From positions 1 through 64,000 of the forward strand of contig NZ_VUMI01000014.1 of assembly GCF_009696275.1 (NCBI RefSeq): 64,000 nucleotides of DNA, given 5' to 3'. How positions within the stretch are numbered: position 1 is the stretch's first letter; the number at the start of each line of letters is the position of its first letter. The notes beneath the pieces were generated by a model that saw nothing but the letters and a program-made list of their open reading frames with translations, was not told the DNA's origin and made no database searches. The DNA comes from Eisenbergiella porci. GTDB taxonomy: Bacteria; Bacillota; Clostridia; Lachnospirales; Lachnospiraceae. Of the stretch, positions 52,854 through 64,000 are shown in pieces. A program made the translations under genes and the position numbers.

Positions 52854-53273
52854 TTATTTTCCTGCCTTAGGTCTCTTAGCACCGTATTTGGAACGGGCCT
52901 GACGTCTGTTTGCAACGCCTGCGGTATCCAGTGTACCTCTGATGATGTGGTATCTGGTACCGGGAAGGTCCTTAACACGGCCGCCTCTGATCAGAACAAC
53001 GCTGTGTTCCTGCAGATTGTGTCCTTCACCGGGAATGTAGCTTGTTACTTCGATTCCGTTGGAAAGACGAACTCTGGCGATCTTTCTAAGAGCTGAGTTA
53101 GGTTTCTTAGGAGTAGCTGTCTTAACAGCGGTGCAGACACCTCTCTTCTGAGGAGCGGAAGCATCCGTAGCTTTCTTGTGAAGGGAGTTGTATCCTTTCT
53201 GGAGAGCCGGTGCGGTAGACTTCTTTACAGATGTCTGACGTCCTTTTCTGACTAACTGGTTAAATGTTGGCAT
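52854..53273 (-). CDS. rpsL: 30S ribosomal protein S12
   Basis: The 139-residue S12 is full length ([20 protein letters not shown]). The streptomycin-site text is wild type ([11 protein letters not shown] and [10 protein letters not shown]). It is the first gene of the str operon and lies directly after a consensus promoter. Confidence 0.98.
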   Translation of the reverse strand: MPTFNQLVRKGRQTSVKKSTAPALQKGYNSLHKKATDASAPQKRGVCTAVKTATPKKPNSALRKIARVRLSNGIEVTSYIPGEGHNLQEHSVVLIRGGRVKDLPGTRYHIIRGTLDTAGVANRRQARSKYGAKRPKAGK

Positions 53274-53356
53274 TCTTTTTCACCTCCTGCGGTATAGGTT
53301 AATGTGTCGTTATATGCATGCATAAGAAAAAAATGCATTCAAATGCACGCTAGAAT

Positions 53357-53385
53357 AGTATACGTGCTTCAGAATGCATTGTCAA
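53357..53385 (-). promoter_or_regulatory. str operon promoter
   Basis: On the minus strand TTGACA (53380-53385) and TATACT (53357-53362) are 17 bases apart, about 85 bases before rpsL. TGCATTC/GAATGCA inverted repeats overlap the spacer and leader. Confidence 0.85.
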
Positions 53386-53585
53386 TAGATTTTCTTTAAA
53401 TTTACAGGTATTTTATGGTAAATGAGCGACTTTTACGCCTAATTCTCAAAAATTTTACGCAAACGTGCCTCCTTCACTTTCTTACGGTCAGCACGAAGCG
53501 CTGTCCTGCGCAGCCAATAGCGCGGATCTGACTGGACTGTAACACTCTGCTTGCTTTTCATTTCCTGAGGAATAACACGCGTCGC

Positions 53586-53639
53586 TGTAAACGCAGACAG
53601 GCATAGAAAATTCTCCATGCCTGTCTGGGTACGTTTACA
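53586..53639 (-). terminator. rpoC downstream hairpin
   Basis: TGTAAACG and CGTTTACA enclose AGACAGGCAT/ATGCCTGTCT, a long stem 40 bases after the rpoC stop. There is no T run, so it may act with Rho or as an mRNA-end stabiliser. The rest of 53274-53676 contains the str promoter and no gene. Confidence 0.55.
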
Positions 53640-53676
53640 TTATAAATGAGACAGCTTCTCATTCTTAATCAGCTAA

Positions 53677-56600
53677 TTACTCATTATCCTCTGCAACAGA
53701 AACTGCCAGATCCTCATCTTCATCGATTTCTTCCGTTTCTTCTGCAGTTATGATATCCTCTTCCTCATCCGGAAGGACGTCTTCCTCCACGCCTTCGTCA
53801 AAATCGAATTCATCGTCCATATCCAGCATGTCATTCAGCGTGTCGTCGGTGCTCAGATGCACGTCGCGGTAGCGCTTCATACCGGTTCCGGCAGGAATCA
53901 GCTTACCGATAATTACGTTTTCCTTCAGACCGATCAGAGGGTCAACCTTTCCTTTGATTGCAGCTTCGGTAAGAACCTTGGTAGTTTCCTGGAAGGATGC
54001 TGCCGACAGGAAGGAGTTGGTTGCAAGAGCCGCCTTGGTAATACCAAGAAGAATCTGCTTGCCGTCCGCCGGCTGTCTGCCAGCTGCCACAAGTTCTTCA
54101 TTCAGGTCTTCGTAATCCAGAGCATCCACAAGTGTGCCGGGCAGATATTCGGTATCACCGCTGTCTTCCACACGCACCTTCTTCAGCATCTGACGAACGA
54201 TAACCTCGATATGCTTATCGCTGATATCAACACCCTGGAGGCGGTATACACGCTGTACTTCACGGAGCATGTAATCCTGCACTGCACGGATACCCTTGAT
54301 CTTCAACAGATCGTGGGGGTTAACGCTACCTTCGGTCAGTTCATCACCAGCCTCAAGTATCTGGCCGTCCATAACCTTGATTCTGGAACCGTAAGGGATC
54401 AGATAGGCTTTGGATTCGCCTGTTTCACTGTTGGTTATGATAACTTCACGTTTTTTCTTTGTATCCTTAATGGCCGCCACACCGCCGAACTCTGCGATAA
54501 TCGCAAGTCCCTTGGGCTTTCTGGCTTCAAAGAGCTCCTCGACACGGGGAAGACCCTGTGTGATATCATCACCGGCAACACCGCCCGTATGGAAGGTACG
54601 CATGGTCAGCTGGGTGCCGGGCTCACCAATTGACTGTGCAGCGATGATTCCGACTGCTTCACCAACCTGCACCGCTTCACCGGTAGCCATGTTGGCTCCG
54701 TAGCACTTGGCGCAGATTCCGTTTCTGGAACGGCAGCTTAATATAGTACGGATTTTCACGCTTTCCACAGGTTCACCCTTATCATTTACGCCAACGCTGA
54801 GAATTCTCTCCGCACGGCTGGGAGTGATCATGTGGTTCTTCTTAACAATGACATTACCATCGCGATCCTTGATTTCCTCACAGGAAACCCTGCCGGTAAT
54901 TCTGTCCTTCAGGCCTTCGATGGTTTCTTTTCCATCCATGAAAGCCTTAACTTCCATGCCTGGAATTTCCGGTCTGTCTTCACAGCAGTCCAGTTCACGG
55001 ATAATCAGCTCCTGTGATACGTCAACCATACGTCTGGTCAGGTATCCGGAGTCAGCGGTACGCAGAGCCGTATCGGACAGACCCTTACGTGCGCCGTGCG
55101 CGGACATGAAGTATTCCAGTACGTCCAGACCTTCACGGAAGTTTGATTTGATGGGCAGCTCGATGGTACGGCCGGTTGTATCGGCCATCAGTCCACGCAT
55201 ACCTGCCAGCTGCTTGATCTGCTGGTTGGAACCACGGGCACCTGAGTCGGCCATCATGAAAATATTGTTGTATTTATCCAGTCCTGCAAGCAGAACGTCC
55301 GTCAGCTCTTTATCCGTTTCATTCCAGGTCTCCACAACCGCACGGTAACGCTCTTCCTCTGTGATAAGGCCGCGGCGGAAGTTCTGTGAAATACGGTCAA
55401 CGGTAGCCTGCGCTTCTGCCAGCATTTCCGGCTTCTTTTCAGGAACGGTCATGTCGGAAATGGAAACTGTCATGGCTGCCCTTGTAGAATATTTGTAGCC
55501 GGTTGCCTTGATATCATCCAGCACCTCAGCCATTCTGGAGGAACCATGGATATTGATAACCTTTTCCAGAATCTGCTTCAGCCCCTTCTTGCTTACGTGG
55601 AAGTCAACCTCCAGCTTCAGAGCATTTTCCGGAACGCTTCTGTCCACAAAGCCCAGATCCTGAGGAAGGACTTCATTGAAAATAAAACGGCCCAGCGTAG
55701 ATTCTACGATATCAGACATTTCAGTGCCGTCAGGCATCTGCTTTGTAATTTTAACTTTAATTCTTGAATGCAGGGTCAGCGCCTGGTTTTCATAAGCCAG
55801 AATTGCTTCATTCAGGCTCTTAAAGCACTTTCCTTCGCCCTTGGCTCCGGGTCTTTCCTGTGTCAGGTAATAGATACCAAGTACCATATCCTGGGAAGGG
55901 ACGGCAACAGGGCCGCCATCGGAGGGCTTCAGCAGGTTATTGGGTGAAAGGAGCATAAAACGGCACTCTGCCTGCGCTTCCACGGAAAGAGGAAGATGCA
56001 CAGCCATCTGGTCACCGTCGAAGTCCGCATTGAAAGCCGTACAAACAAGCGGATGCAGCTTGATAGCCTTACCTTCCACCAGGATGGGTTCAAATGCCTG
56101 AATACCCAGTCTGTGCAGTGTAGGGGCGCGGTTCAGCATAACGGGATGCTCTTTGATAACATCCTCCAGAACGTCCCATACCTGAGAATCCAGTCTTTCC
56201 ACCAGCTTCTTGGCATTTTTAATATTCTGGGAAATGCCTCTGGCCACCAGTTCCTTCATAACGAAGGGCTTAAACAGCTCGATTGCCATCTCCTTAGGCA
56301 GACCGCACTGATAAATTTTCAGTTCGGGACCTACGACAATAACGCTTCGTCCGGAATAGTCAACACGCTTGCCCAACAGGTTCTGACGGAAACGGCCGGA
56401 CTTACCTTTAAGCATGTCGGAAAGGGATTTGAGCGCCCTGTTTCCGGGTCCTGTTACCGGACGGCCTCTTCTGCCGTTGTCGATCAGGGCATCAACTGCT
56501 TCCTGAAGCATTCTCTTTTCATTACGGACGATAATATCCGGAGCGCCAAGCTCCAGCAGTCTTTTCAGACGGTTATTTCTGTTGATAATCCTGCGGTACA

Positions 56601-57396
56601 GGTCGTTTAAGTCGGAGGTCGCAAAACGTCCGCCGTCCAGCTGTACCATAGGACGAAGATCCGGAGGAATTACCGGGATGGCATCCAGAATCATCCACTC
56701 CGGACGGTTGCCGGATTCGCGGAAAGCTTCCACAACCTCAAGACGCTTGATTATTCTCGCACGCTTCTGGCCGGTAGACTCATTCAGCCCTGTTTTCAGT
56801 TCTTCGGATTCTTTTTCAAGGTCAATAGCTTCCAGCAGCTCTTTGATGGACTCGGCGCCCATGCCCGCCCGGAATTTATTTCCCCAGGTTTCCCTTGCGT
56901 CCTGGTATTCCTTTTCGGAAAGCACCTGCTTGTATTCCAGGTTGCTTTCGCCACGGTCAAGTACGATATAGGAAGCAAAGTAAAGTACCTTTTCCAGCAC
57001 TCTGGGGGAAAGATCCAGAATCAGTCCCATACGGCTGGGGATACCTTTAAAATACCAGATATGGGAAACCGGCGCAGCCAGTTCGATATGTCCCATACGC
57101 TCACGGCGGACGCTGGACTTGGTAACCTCAACACCGCATCTGTCGCAGACAACACCTTTGTATCTGATTTTCTTGTATTTACCGCAGTGACATTCCCAGT
57201 CCTTGGTAGGCCCGAAAATTCGTTCACAGAACAGTCCGTCTCTTTCCGGCTTCAGCGTTCTGTAGTTGATGGTTTCGGGCTTCTGTACCTCACCTCTGGA
57301 CCAGTCCCTGATCTTTTCAGGAGAAGCCAGGCCGATTTTGATGGCATCGAACGTCATCGGCTGATATACTTCATTTTTTGTAGTTGTTTCAGACAT
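53677..57396 (-). CDS. rpoC: RNA polymerase subunit beta'
   Basis: The 1239-residue beta' has the N-terminal zinc motif (CHCG...CDRCG), the catalytic [14 protein letters not shown] with three Asp, the trigger loop and the second zinc cluster ([13 protein letters not shown]). The C-terminus has an acidic tail of about 45 residues. It follows rpoB by 77 bases. Confidence 0.98.
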   Translation of the reverse strand: MSETTTKNEVYQPMTFDAIKIGLASPEKIRDWSRGEVQKPETINYRTLKPERDGLFCERIFGPTKDWECHCGKYKKIRYKGVVCDRCGVEVTKSSVRRERMGHIELAAPVSHIWYFKGIPSRMGLILDLSPRVLEKVLYFASYIVLDRGESNLEYKQVLSEKEYQDARETWGNKFRAGMGAESIKELLEAIDLEKESEELKTGLNESTGQKRARIIKRLEVVEAFRESGNRPEWMILDAIPVIPPDLRPMVQLDGGRFATSDLNDLYRRIINRNNRLKRLLELGAPDIIVRNEKRMLQEAVDALIDNGRRGRPVTGPGNRALKSLSDMLKGKSGRFRQNLLGKRVDYSGRSVIVVGPELKIYQCGLPKEMAIELFKPFVMKELVARGISQNIKNAKKLVERLDSQVWDVLEDVIKEHPVMLNRAPTLHRLGIQAFEPILVEGKAIKLHPLVCTAFNADFDGDQMAVHLPLSVEAQAECRFMLLSPNNLLKPSDGGPVAVPSQDMVLGIYYLTQERPGAKGEGKCFKSLNEAILAYENQALTLHSRIKVKITKQMPDGTEMSDIVESTLGRFIFNEVLPQDLGFVDRSVPENALKLEVDFHVSKKGLKQILEKVINIHGSSRMAEVLDDIKATGYKYSTRAAMTVSISDMTVPEKKPEMLAEAQATVDRISQNFRRGLITEEERYRAVVETWNETDKELTDVLLAGLDKYNNIFMMADSGARGSNQQIKQLAGMRGLMADTTGRTIELPIKSNFREGLDVLEYFMSAHGARKGLSDTALRTADSGYLTRRMVDVSQELIIRELDCCEDRPEIPGMEVKAFMDGKETIEGLKDRITGRVSCEEIKDRDGNVIVKKNHMITPSRAERILSVGVNDKGEPVESVKIRTILSCRSRNGICAKCYGANMATGEAVQVGEAVGIIAAQSIGEPGTQLTMRTFHTGGVAGDDITQGLPRVEELFEARKPKGLAIIAEFGGVAAIKDTKKKREVIITNSETGESKAYLIPYGSRIKVMDGQILEAGDELTEGSVNPHDLLKIKGIRAVQDYMLREVQRVYRLQGVDISDKHIEVIVRQMLKKVRVEDSGDTEYLPGTLVDALDYEDLNEELVAAGRQPADGKQILLGITKAALATNSFLSAASFQETTKVLTEAAIKGKVDPLIGLKENVIIGKLIPAGTGMKRYRDVHLSTDDTLNDMLDMDDEFDFDEGVEEDVLPDEEEDIITAEETEEIDEDEDLAVSVAEDNE

Positions 57397-57473
57397 TGTG
57401 CACTCCTTCCAAAACTATTCCGGATGAACGGGCCTGCCCTGCGCAGGCCGTTCATTTTCCATACAGATGCAGA

Positions 57474-61334
<3,861 letters not shown>

Positions 61335-61537
61335 TGACATTTCACCCCGTTCTTATGATTTGTTTGCCATTCGTTCCCAAGGAGGCACTTCTTTACCGCA
61401 GAAAAACCTGATGTCACACCCTCTGAATGGCAAACGAATAGGCGGCCGCAGGCAGTAATGTAACCCGCCAACAGGCAGCTTGATATTAGTTTATCGGTTT
61501 TACGCACAAAAATAGCATAACTTACCACAATAGTGCA
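61335..61537 (-). other. rpoB leader with 11-bp inverted repeat
   Basis: The leader from the rpoB promoter holds GTTTGCCATTC at 61362-61372 and its exact complement GAATGGCAAAC at 61425-61435, enclosing 52 bases just before the ribosome site. It could fold into a stem that affects translation of rpoB. No known leader family is recognised and there is no small ORF with a good start. Confidence 0.45.
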
Positions 61538-61543
61538 CTATCC

Positions 61544-61572
61544 ATTCTACTACAAGAAAAATGGGAAGTCAA
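61544..61572 (-). promoter_or_regulatory. rpoBC promoter
   Basis: On the minus strand TTGACT (61567-61572) and TAGAAT (61544-61549) have a 17-base spacer. It lies between the rplL terminator and rpoB. Confidence 0.8.
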
Positions 61573-61595
61573 CCAAAATTTTTGTAATATTGTGG

Positions 61596-61648
61596 ATAAA
61601 TAAAAAGAAACCTCTGCCGTGCTGGCATAAAGCAGCAGGCAAAGGTTC
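61596..61648 (-). terminator. rplJL terminator/attenuator
   Basis: AACCTTTGCCTGCTG and CAGCACGGCAGAGGTT (minus strand) pair with small bulges, followed by TCTTTTTATTT. It sits just before the rpoB promoter and separates L7/L12 from RNA polymerase expression. Confidence 0.8.
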
Positions 61649-61683
61649 CTGACAAGTCATTTCGTTTTCGAAAGATACTCCGA

Positions 61684-62061
61684 TTATTTAAGAGTAACTT
61701 TAGCGCCTTCAGCTTCCAGTTTAGCTTTGATGTCATCAGCATCCTGCTTGGAAGCAGCTTCCTTAACAACCTTGGGAGCGCCGTCAACAACGTCCTTAGC
61801 TTCTTTCAGGCCAAGACCGGTTACTTCACGAACAACTTTGATAACCTTAACCTTGTTAGGGCCAACTTCTGTCAGCTCTACGTCGAATTCTGTCTTCTCT
61901 TCAGCTGCTTCAGCTGCGCCGGCACCTGCTGCTGCAACTACAACGCCTGCTGCTGCGGATACACCGAATTCTTCTTCACATGCTTTTACAAGATCATTTA
62001 ATTCTAATACGGATAATTCTTTGATTGCATCAATAATTTCCTGAGTGGATAATTTAGCCAT
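61684..62061 (-). CDS. rplL: 50S ribosomal protein L7/L12
   Basis: The 125-residue L7/L12 is full length: helical N-terminal dimerisation part, Ala/Gly-rich hinge ([19 protein letters not shown]) and the conserved C-terminal domain ([20 protein letters not shown]). It forms the stalk that recruits translation GTPases. It follows rplJ. Confidence 0.98.
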   Translation of the reverse strand: MAKLSTQEIIDAIKELSVLELNDLVKACEEEFGVSAAAGVVVAAAGAGAAEAAEEKTEFDVELTEVGPNKVKVIKVVREVTGLGLKEAKDVVDGAPKVVKEAASKQDADDIKAKLEAEGAKVTLK

Positions 62062-62116
62062 TTTATTTTACCTCCATTTAATTTGTTTAAAATTGATTTA
62101 TCTGCTAATGTACTGA

Positions 62117-62683
62117 TTATTCAGCAGTTTCAGGTGCAGCTTCTGCTGCGGGTGCCTCTGCTGCTTCTTCCTGTGCTACGGGTGCTTCGCATGCTCCGGC
62201 GCCGCCTTTTTCAGCCAGCTGCTTCATAACGCGTGCAAAGTTGGTAATAGGAGACTGGATGCTTCCAAGCAGTTTGGAGAGCAGTTCGTCTCTGGAAGGA
62301 ATCAGGGAGATTTCCGCCATTCCCTTCGCATCATACATAGTGCCTTCTACTACGCCGGCTTTGATTTCAAGCTTGTTTGCAGTCTTTGCGAATTTAGCAA
62401 GTTCTCTGGCGGGTGCGGTAGCATCCGTATTGGAAATTGCAATTGCGCTGGGTCCTTCCAGGAAAGGTGCCAGTGCTTCAAAGTCTGTTCCCTTGAAAGC
62501 AAAGTTCATCATTGTGTTCTTGTAAACTTTGTAGTTGATTCCCGCTTCACGAAGCTGTTTACGAAGAGCTGTATCCTGTTCTACGGTAAGTCCGCGGTAG
62601 TCAACCAGTACGACTGACTGCGCATCCTTAATCGCTTCGGAAATCTCTGCAACTACAGGTGCTTTAAGTTCAACCTTTGCCAT
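62117..62683 (-). CDS. rplJ: 50S ribosomal protein L10
   Basis: The 188-residue L10 is full length and carries a Glu/Ala-rich C-terminal extension (QEEAAEAPAAEAAPETAE). It anchors L7/L12 dimers to the ribosome. A leader with a terminator precedes it and probably gives autoregulation by L10-L12. Confidence 0.97.
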   Translation of the reverse strand: MAKVELKAPVVAEISEAIKDAQSVVLVDYRGLTVEQDTALRKQLREAGINYKVYKNTMMNFAFKGTDFEALAPFLEGPSAIAISNTDATAPARELAKFAKTANKLEIKAGVVEGTMYDAKGMAEISLIPSRDELLSKLLGSIQSPITNFARVMKQLAEKGGAGACEAPVAQEEAAEAPAAEAAPETAE

Positions 62684-62773
62684 TTCTTTACCTCCTTATA
62701 GATTTTTCTGAAAACAAGTTCAGTGCCGAAAAGGAGTTTACGCCGGTGCCGTCAGCCTGAGCTGCAGCCGGAT

Positions 62774-62920
62774 ATAAAAAAACCTCTCTGCGAAGACACA
62801 GAGAGGATAAGTTACGGATAAACCGTTACAATCGTCAACTCTTTTCCTCGGCAGGCGCTGTTTTCTTATACCGGAATACCGGTACCTGCTGTCTTCGGCA
62901 TGGCCGCTTGCGACCTTTCT
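62774..62920 (-). ncRNA. L10 leader with attenuator
   Basis: The minus-strand leader between the promoter and rplJ contains complementary GC-rich blocks (for example GGTACCGGTATTCCGGTA, near 62868-62885) and ends in a clear terminator hairpin (CCTCTCTG/CAGAGAGG, 62783-62806) with seven T. Position and shape match the Firmicutes L10(L12)4-binding leader that regulates rplJL. Confidence 0.8.
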
Positions 62921-62921
62921 C

Positions 62922-62950
62922 AGACTATCACATGCTGTAATGTTTGTCAA
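62922..62950 (-). promoter_or_regulatory. rplJL promoter
   Basis: On the minus strand TTGACA (62945-62950) and TAGTCT (62922-62927) are 17 bases apart. The -10 is preceded by TGTGA. Confidence 0.75.
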
Positions 62951-63018
62951 CATTTTTTTGTGTTTTATATTGACACTTTTTTTGAATACATTGATTGTGC
63001 TTTATTTTTCCATCAGCT

Positions 63019-64000
63019 TCAGACAACAGGGGCCTCAGGCATAAGGCCGGTGGCTTTTTCAAAAGCCTGCGCCCATTCGGCAGTGCGGTAAAATACAAGC
63101 GCTCCCTGCCCGTTATCCCCGATGACATAAAAACGCTCCGCCGCATCCGTCTGTTCCAGCAACCCGTTGAATACCCCAAGGATATCCGGATCGATCCAGT
63201 CATACTCCACATCCATATCCCAGGAGCAGCTACGCCCTTTCCACAGAAGCTTAACCGTTATGCTTCCGCTGCCGGCTTCCCAATCCATATTTTCGGTATC
63301 CTCCGAGATCTCCGTCACATCCTCCAGCGGGCTGTCCCCGGCAAGCGCCAGCATTCCCTCCAGCACCTCCGTATAATCGTTGCTGATATCCCAGCCTTCA
63401 AAATCAAACCAGAACACCTCCTCCGGATAACCGGAAACCCGGCCGTTTTCATCCCTGGAAGGCACGCCCAGCTCAGTCAGAAGCCAGGTATAGGGATAGC
63501 CTTCCACATACACACGCGTCATGTCATCCTCCATCACCCCACGCACCCTGTCCGCCAGCTGATCCGTGATGGAAAATCCAAGGGAACGAAGCGTCTCTAC
63601 CTGTCCGTCCAGCGGCACATAATCAGGATAGTCCGCAGGGTCAAAGGCTTCCGTCCATTCATTATCCGCATAGGCGGCCGCTTCTTTCTGCGCTTCCGCC
63701 CGCTGTCTGTCTCTGGCAAAGCCGCTCCAGATCCCGACCGCAAACATGGCCAGCAGCACAAAGGCCAGGCCAACGTAAAAAAACCAGCCCGGCAGATATT
63801 TCATGCGTTTTGACGGCAGGCCGGCAATCCCCCTGCTTTCACAGAACCTGCACATGGCTTCCGCCTGCTGATAGCTTTGAATCCCTTCCTTCAGAATCGG
63901 TATGAACTGAACTTTATTCTTCTTAAACAGAAAAAATTCTTCATCTGTTTCCACCAGCCAGCCGAATTCCTCCCACTTTAGGAAGCTCCTGCTCCGGCCC
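63019..64000 (-). CDS. YcxB-like single-pass membrane protein (start outside the window)
   Basis: The frame is open to the right edge, so the start lies beyond 64000; a GTG at 63954 is inside the reading frame. The N-terminal part visible (KWEEFGWLVETDEEFFLFKK, then KVQFIPILKEGI) resembles the YcxB-like domain. One membrane helix follows (about 55-77 from the GTG), then a linker and a soluble acidic domain of about 220 residues that I do not recognise. It is convergent in layout with nothing and lies upstream of the rplJ leader. Confidence 0.6.
   Translation of the reverse strand, partial: GRSRSFLKWEEFGWLVETDEEFFLFKKNKVQFIPILKEGIQSYQQAEAMCRFCESRGIAGLPSKRMKYLPGWFFYVGLAFVLLAMFAVGIWSGFARDRQRAEAQKEAAAYADNEWTEAFDPADYPDYVPLDGQVETLRSLGFSITDQLADRVRGVMEDDMTRVYVEGYPYTWLLTELGVPSRDENGRVSGYPEEVFWFDFEGWDISNDYTEVLEGMLALAGDSPLEDVTEISEDTENMDWEAGSGSITVKLLWKGRSCSWDMDVEYDWIDPDILGVFNGLLEQTDAAERFYVIGDNGQGALVFYRTAEWAQAFEKATGLMPEAPVV

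Overview
The window looks like a Lachnospiraceae-type (Firmicutes, Clostridia) chromosome. The grounds are gene order and gene type: a full S10-spc-alpha ribosomal cluster carrying the clostridial KOW-domain gene between map and infA, zinc-type S14, split ECF transporter genes after the rplQ region, ribosomal and lysine leader RNAs of Firmicutes type, strong AAGGAGG ribosome sites and consensus sigma-A promoters. The genus is not assigned.

Bases 1 to about 10,100 are an integrative mobile element abutting the 3' end of rpsI. Its left end lies outside the window. It ends in a tyrosine integrase followed by three tandem 11-bp repeats. Leftward from a divergent promoter/operator at 7226-7316 runs a long operon: small unknown proteins, an excisionase-like HTH protein, a tRNA with anticodon UAU, an OGG1-family 8-oxoguanine glycosylase, a two-OB-fold ssDNA-binding protein, a zinc-ribbon protein, an HUH replication initiator and a VRR-NUC nuclease. 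Rightward lie a cI-like repressor, a 36-residue gene in its own transcription unit, a second XRE regulator, a membrane-anchored HIRAN-like protein and the integrase. Two small RNAs are predicted: one antisense to the rep leader (about 2185-2250) and one between the HIRAN gene and int (about 8792-8882). AUA is the main Ile codon in int (13 of 22) but absent from neighbouring rpsI (0 of 7), which fits the element carrying its own tRNA-Ile(UAU). A truncated second recombinase gene sits at the left edge.

Bases 10,104-15,351 hold rpsI, rplM (with an L13-type leader), surE, truA and ecfT-ecfA2-ecfA1. The usual rplQ-ecfA1 junction is interrupted by an 8-kb accessory block (15,352-23,503): a MATE exporter, a three-gene operon (GH105 hydrolase, GH112 phosphorylase, sugar isomerase) probably for rhamnogalacturonan-I or other galactoside breakdown, an AraC regulator, a C-terminally truncated DHFR gene, an intergenic MITE-like palindrome and a glycosidase-like 3' remnant.

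Bases 23,504-41,070 are rplQ back to rpsJ, all on the minus strand, expressed from a consensus promoter with a long rpsJ leader. An unusual 714-bp hairpin-rich gap separates rpmJ from rpsM.

Bases 41,312-48,320 hold an NhaC-family antiporter under a lysine riboswitch, an rRNA-type methyltransferase, small membrane proteins, hypA-hypB and a DUF3048 lipoprotein. Bases 48,534-62,950 are tuf, fusA, rpsG, rpsL, rpoC, rpoB, rplL and rplJ with their promoters, L10 leader and terminators. A 52-bp tandem repeat derived from the fusA 3' end lies between fusA and tuf. A partial YcxB-like membrane protein gene closes the window.
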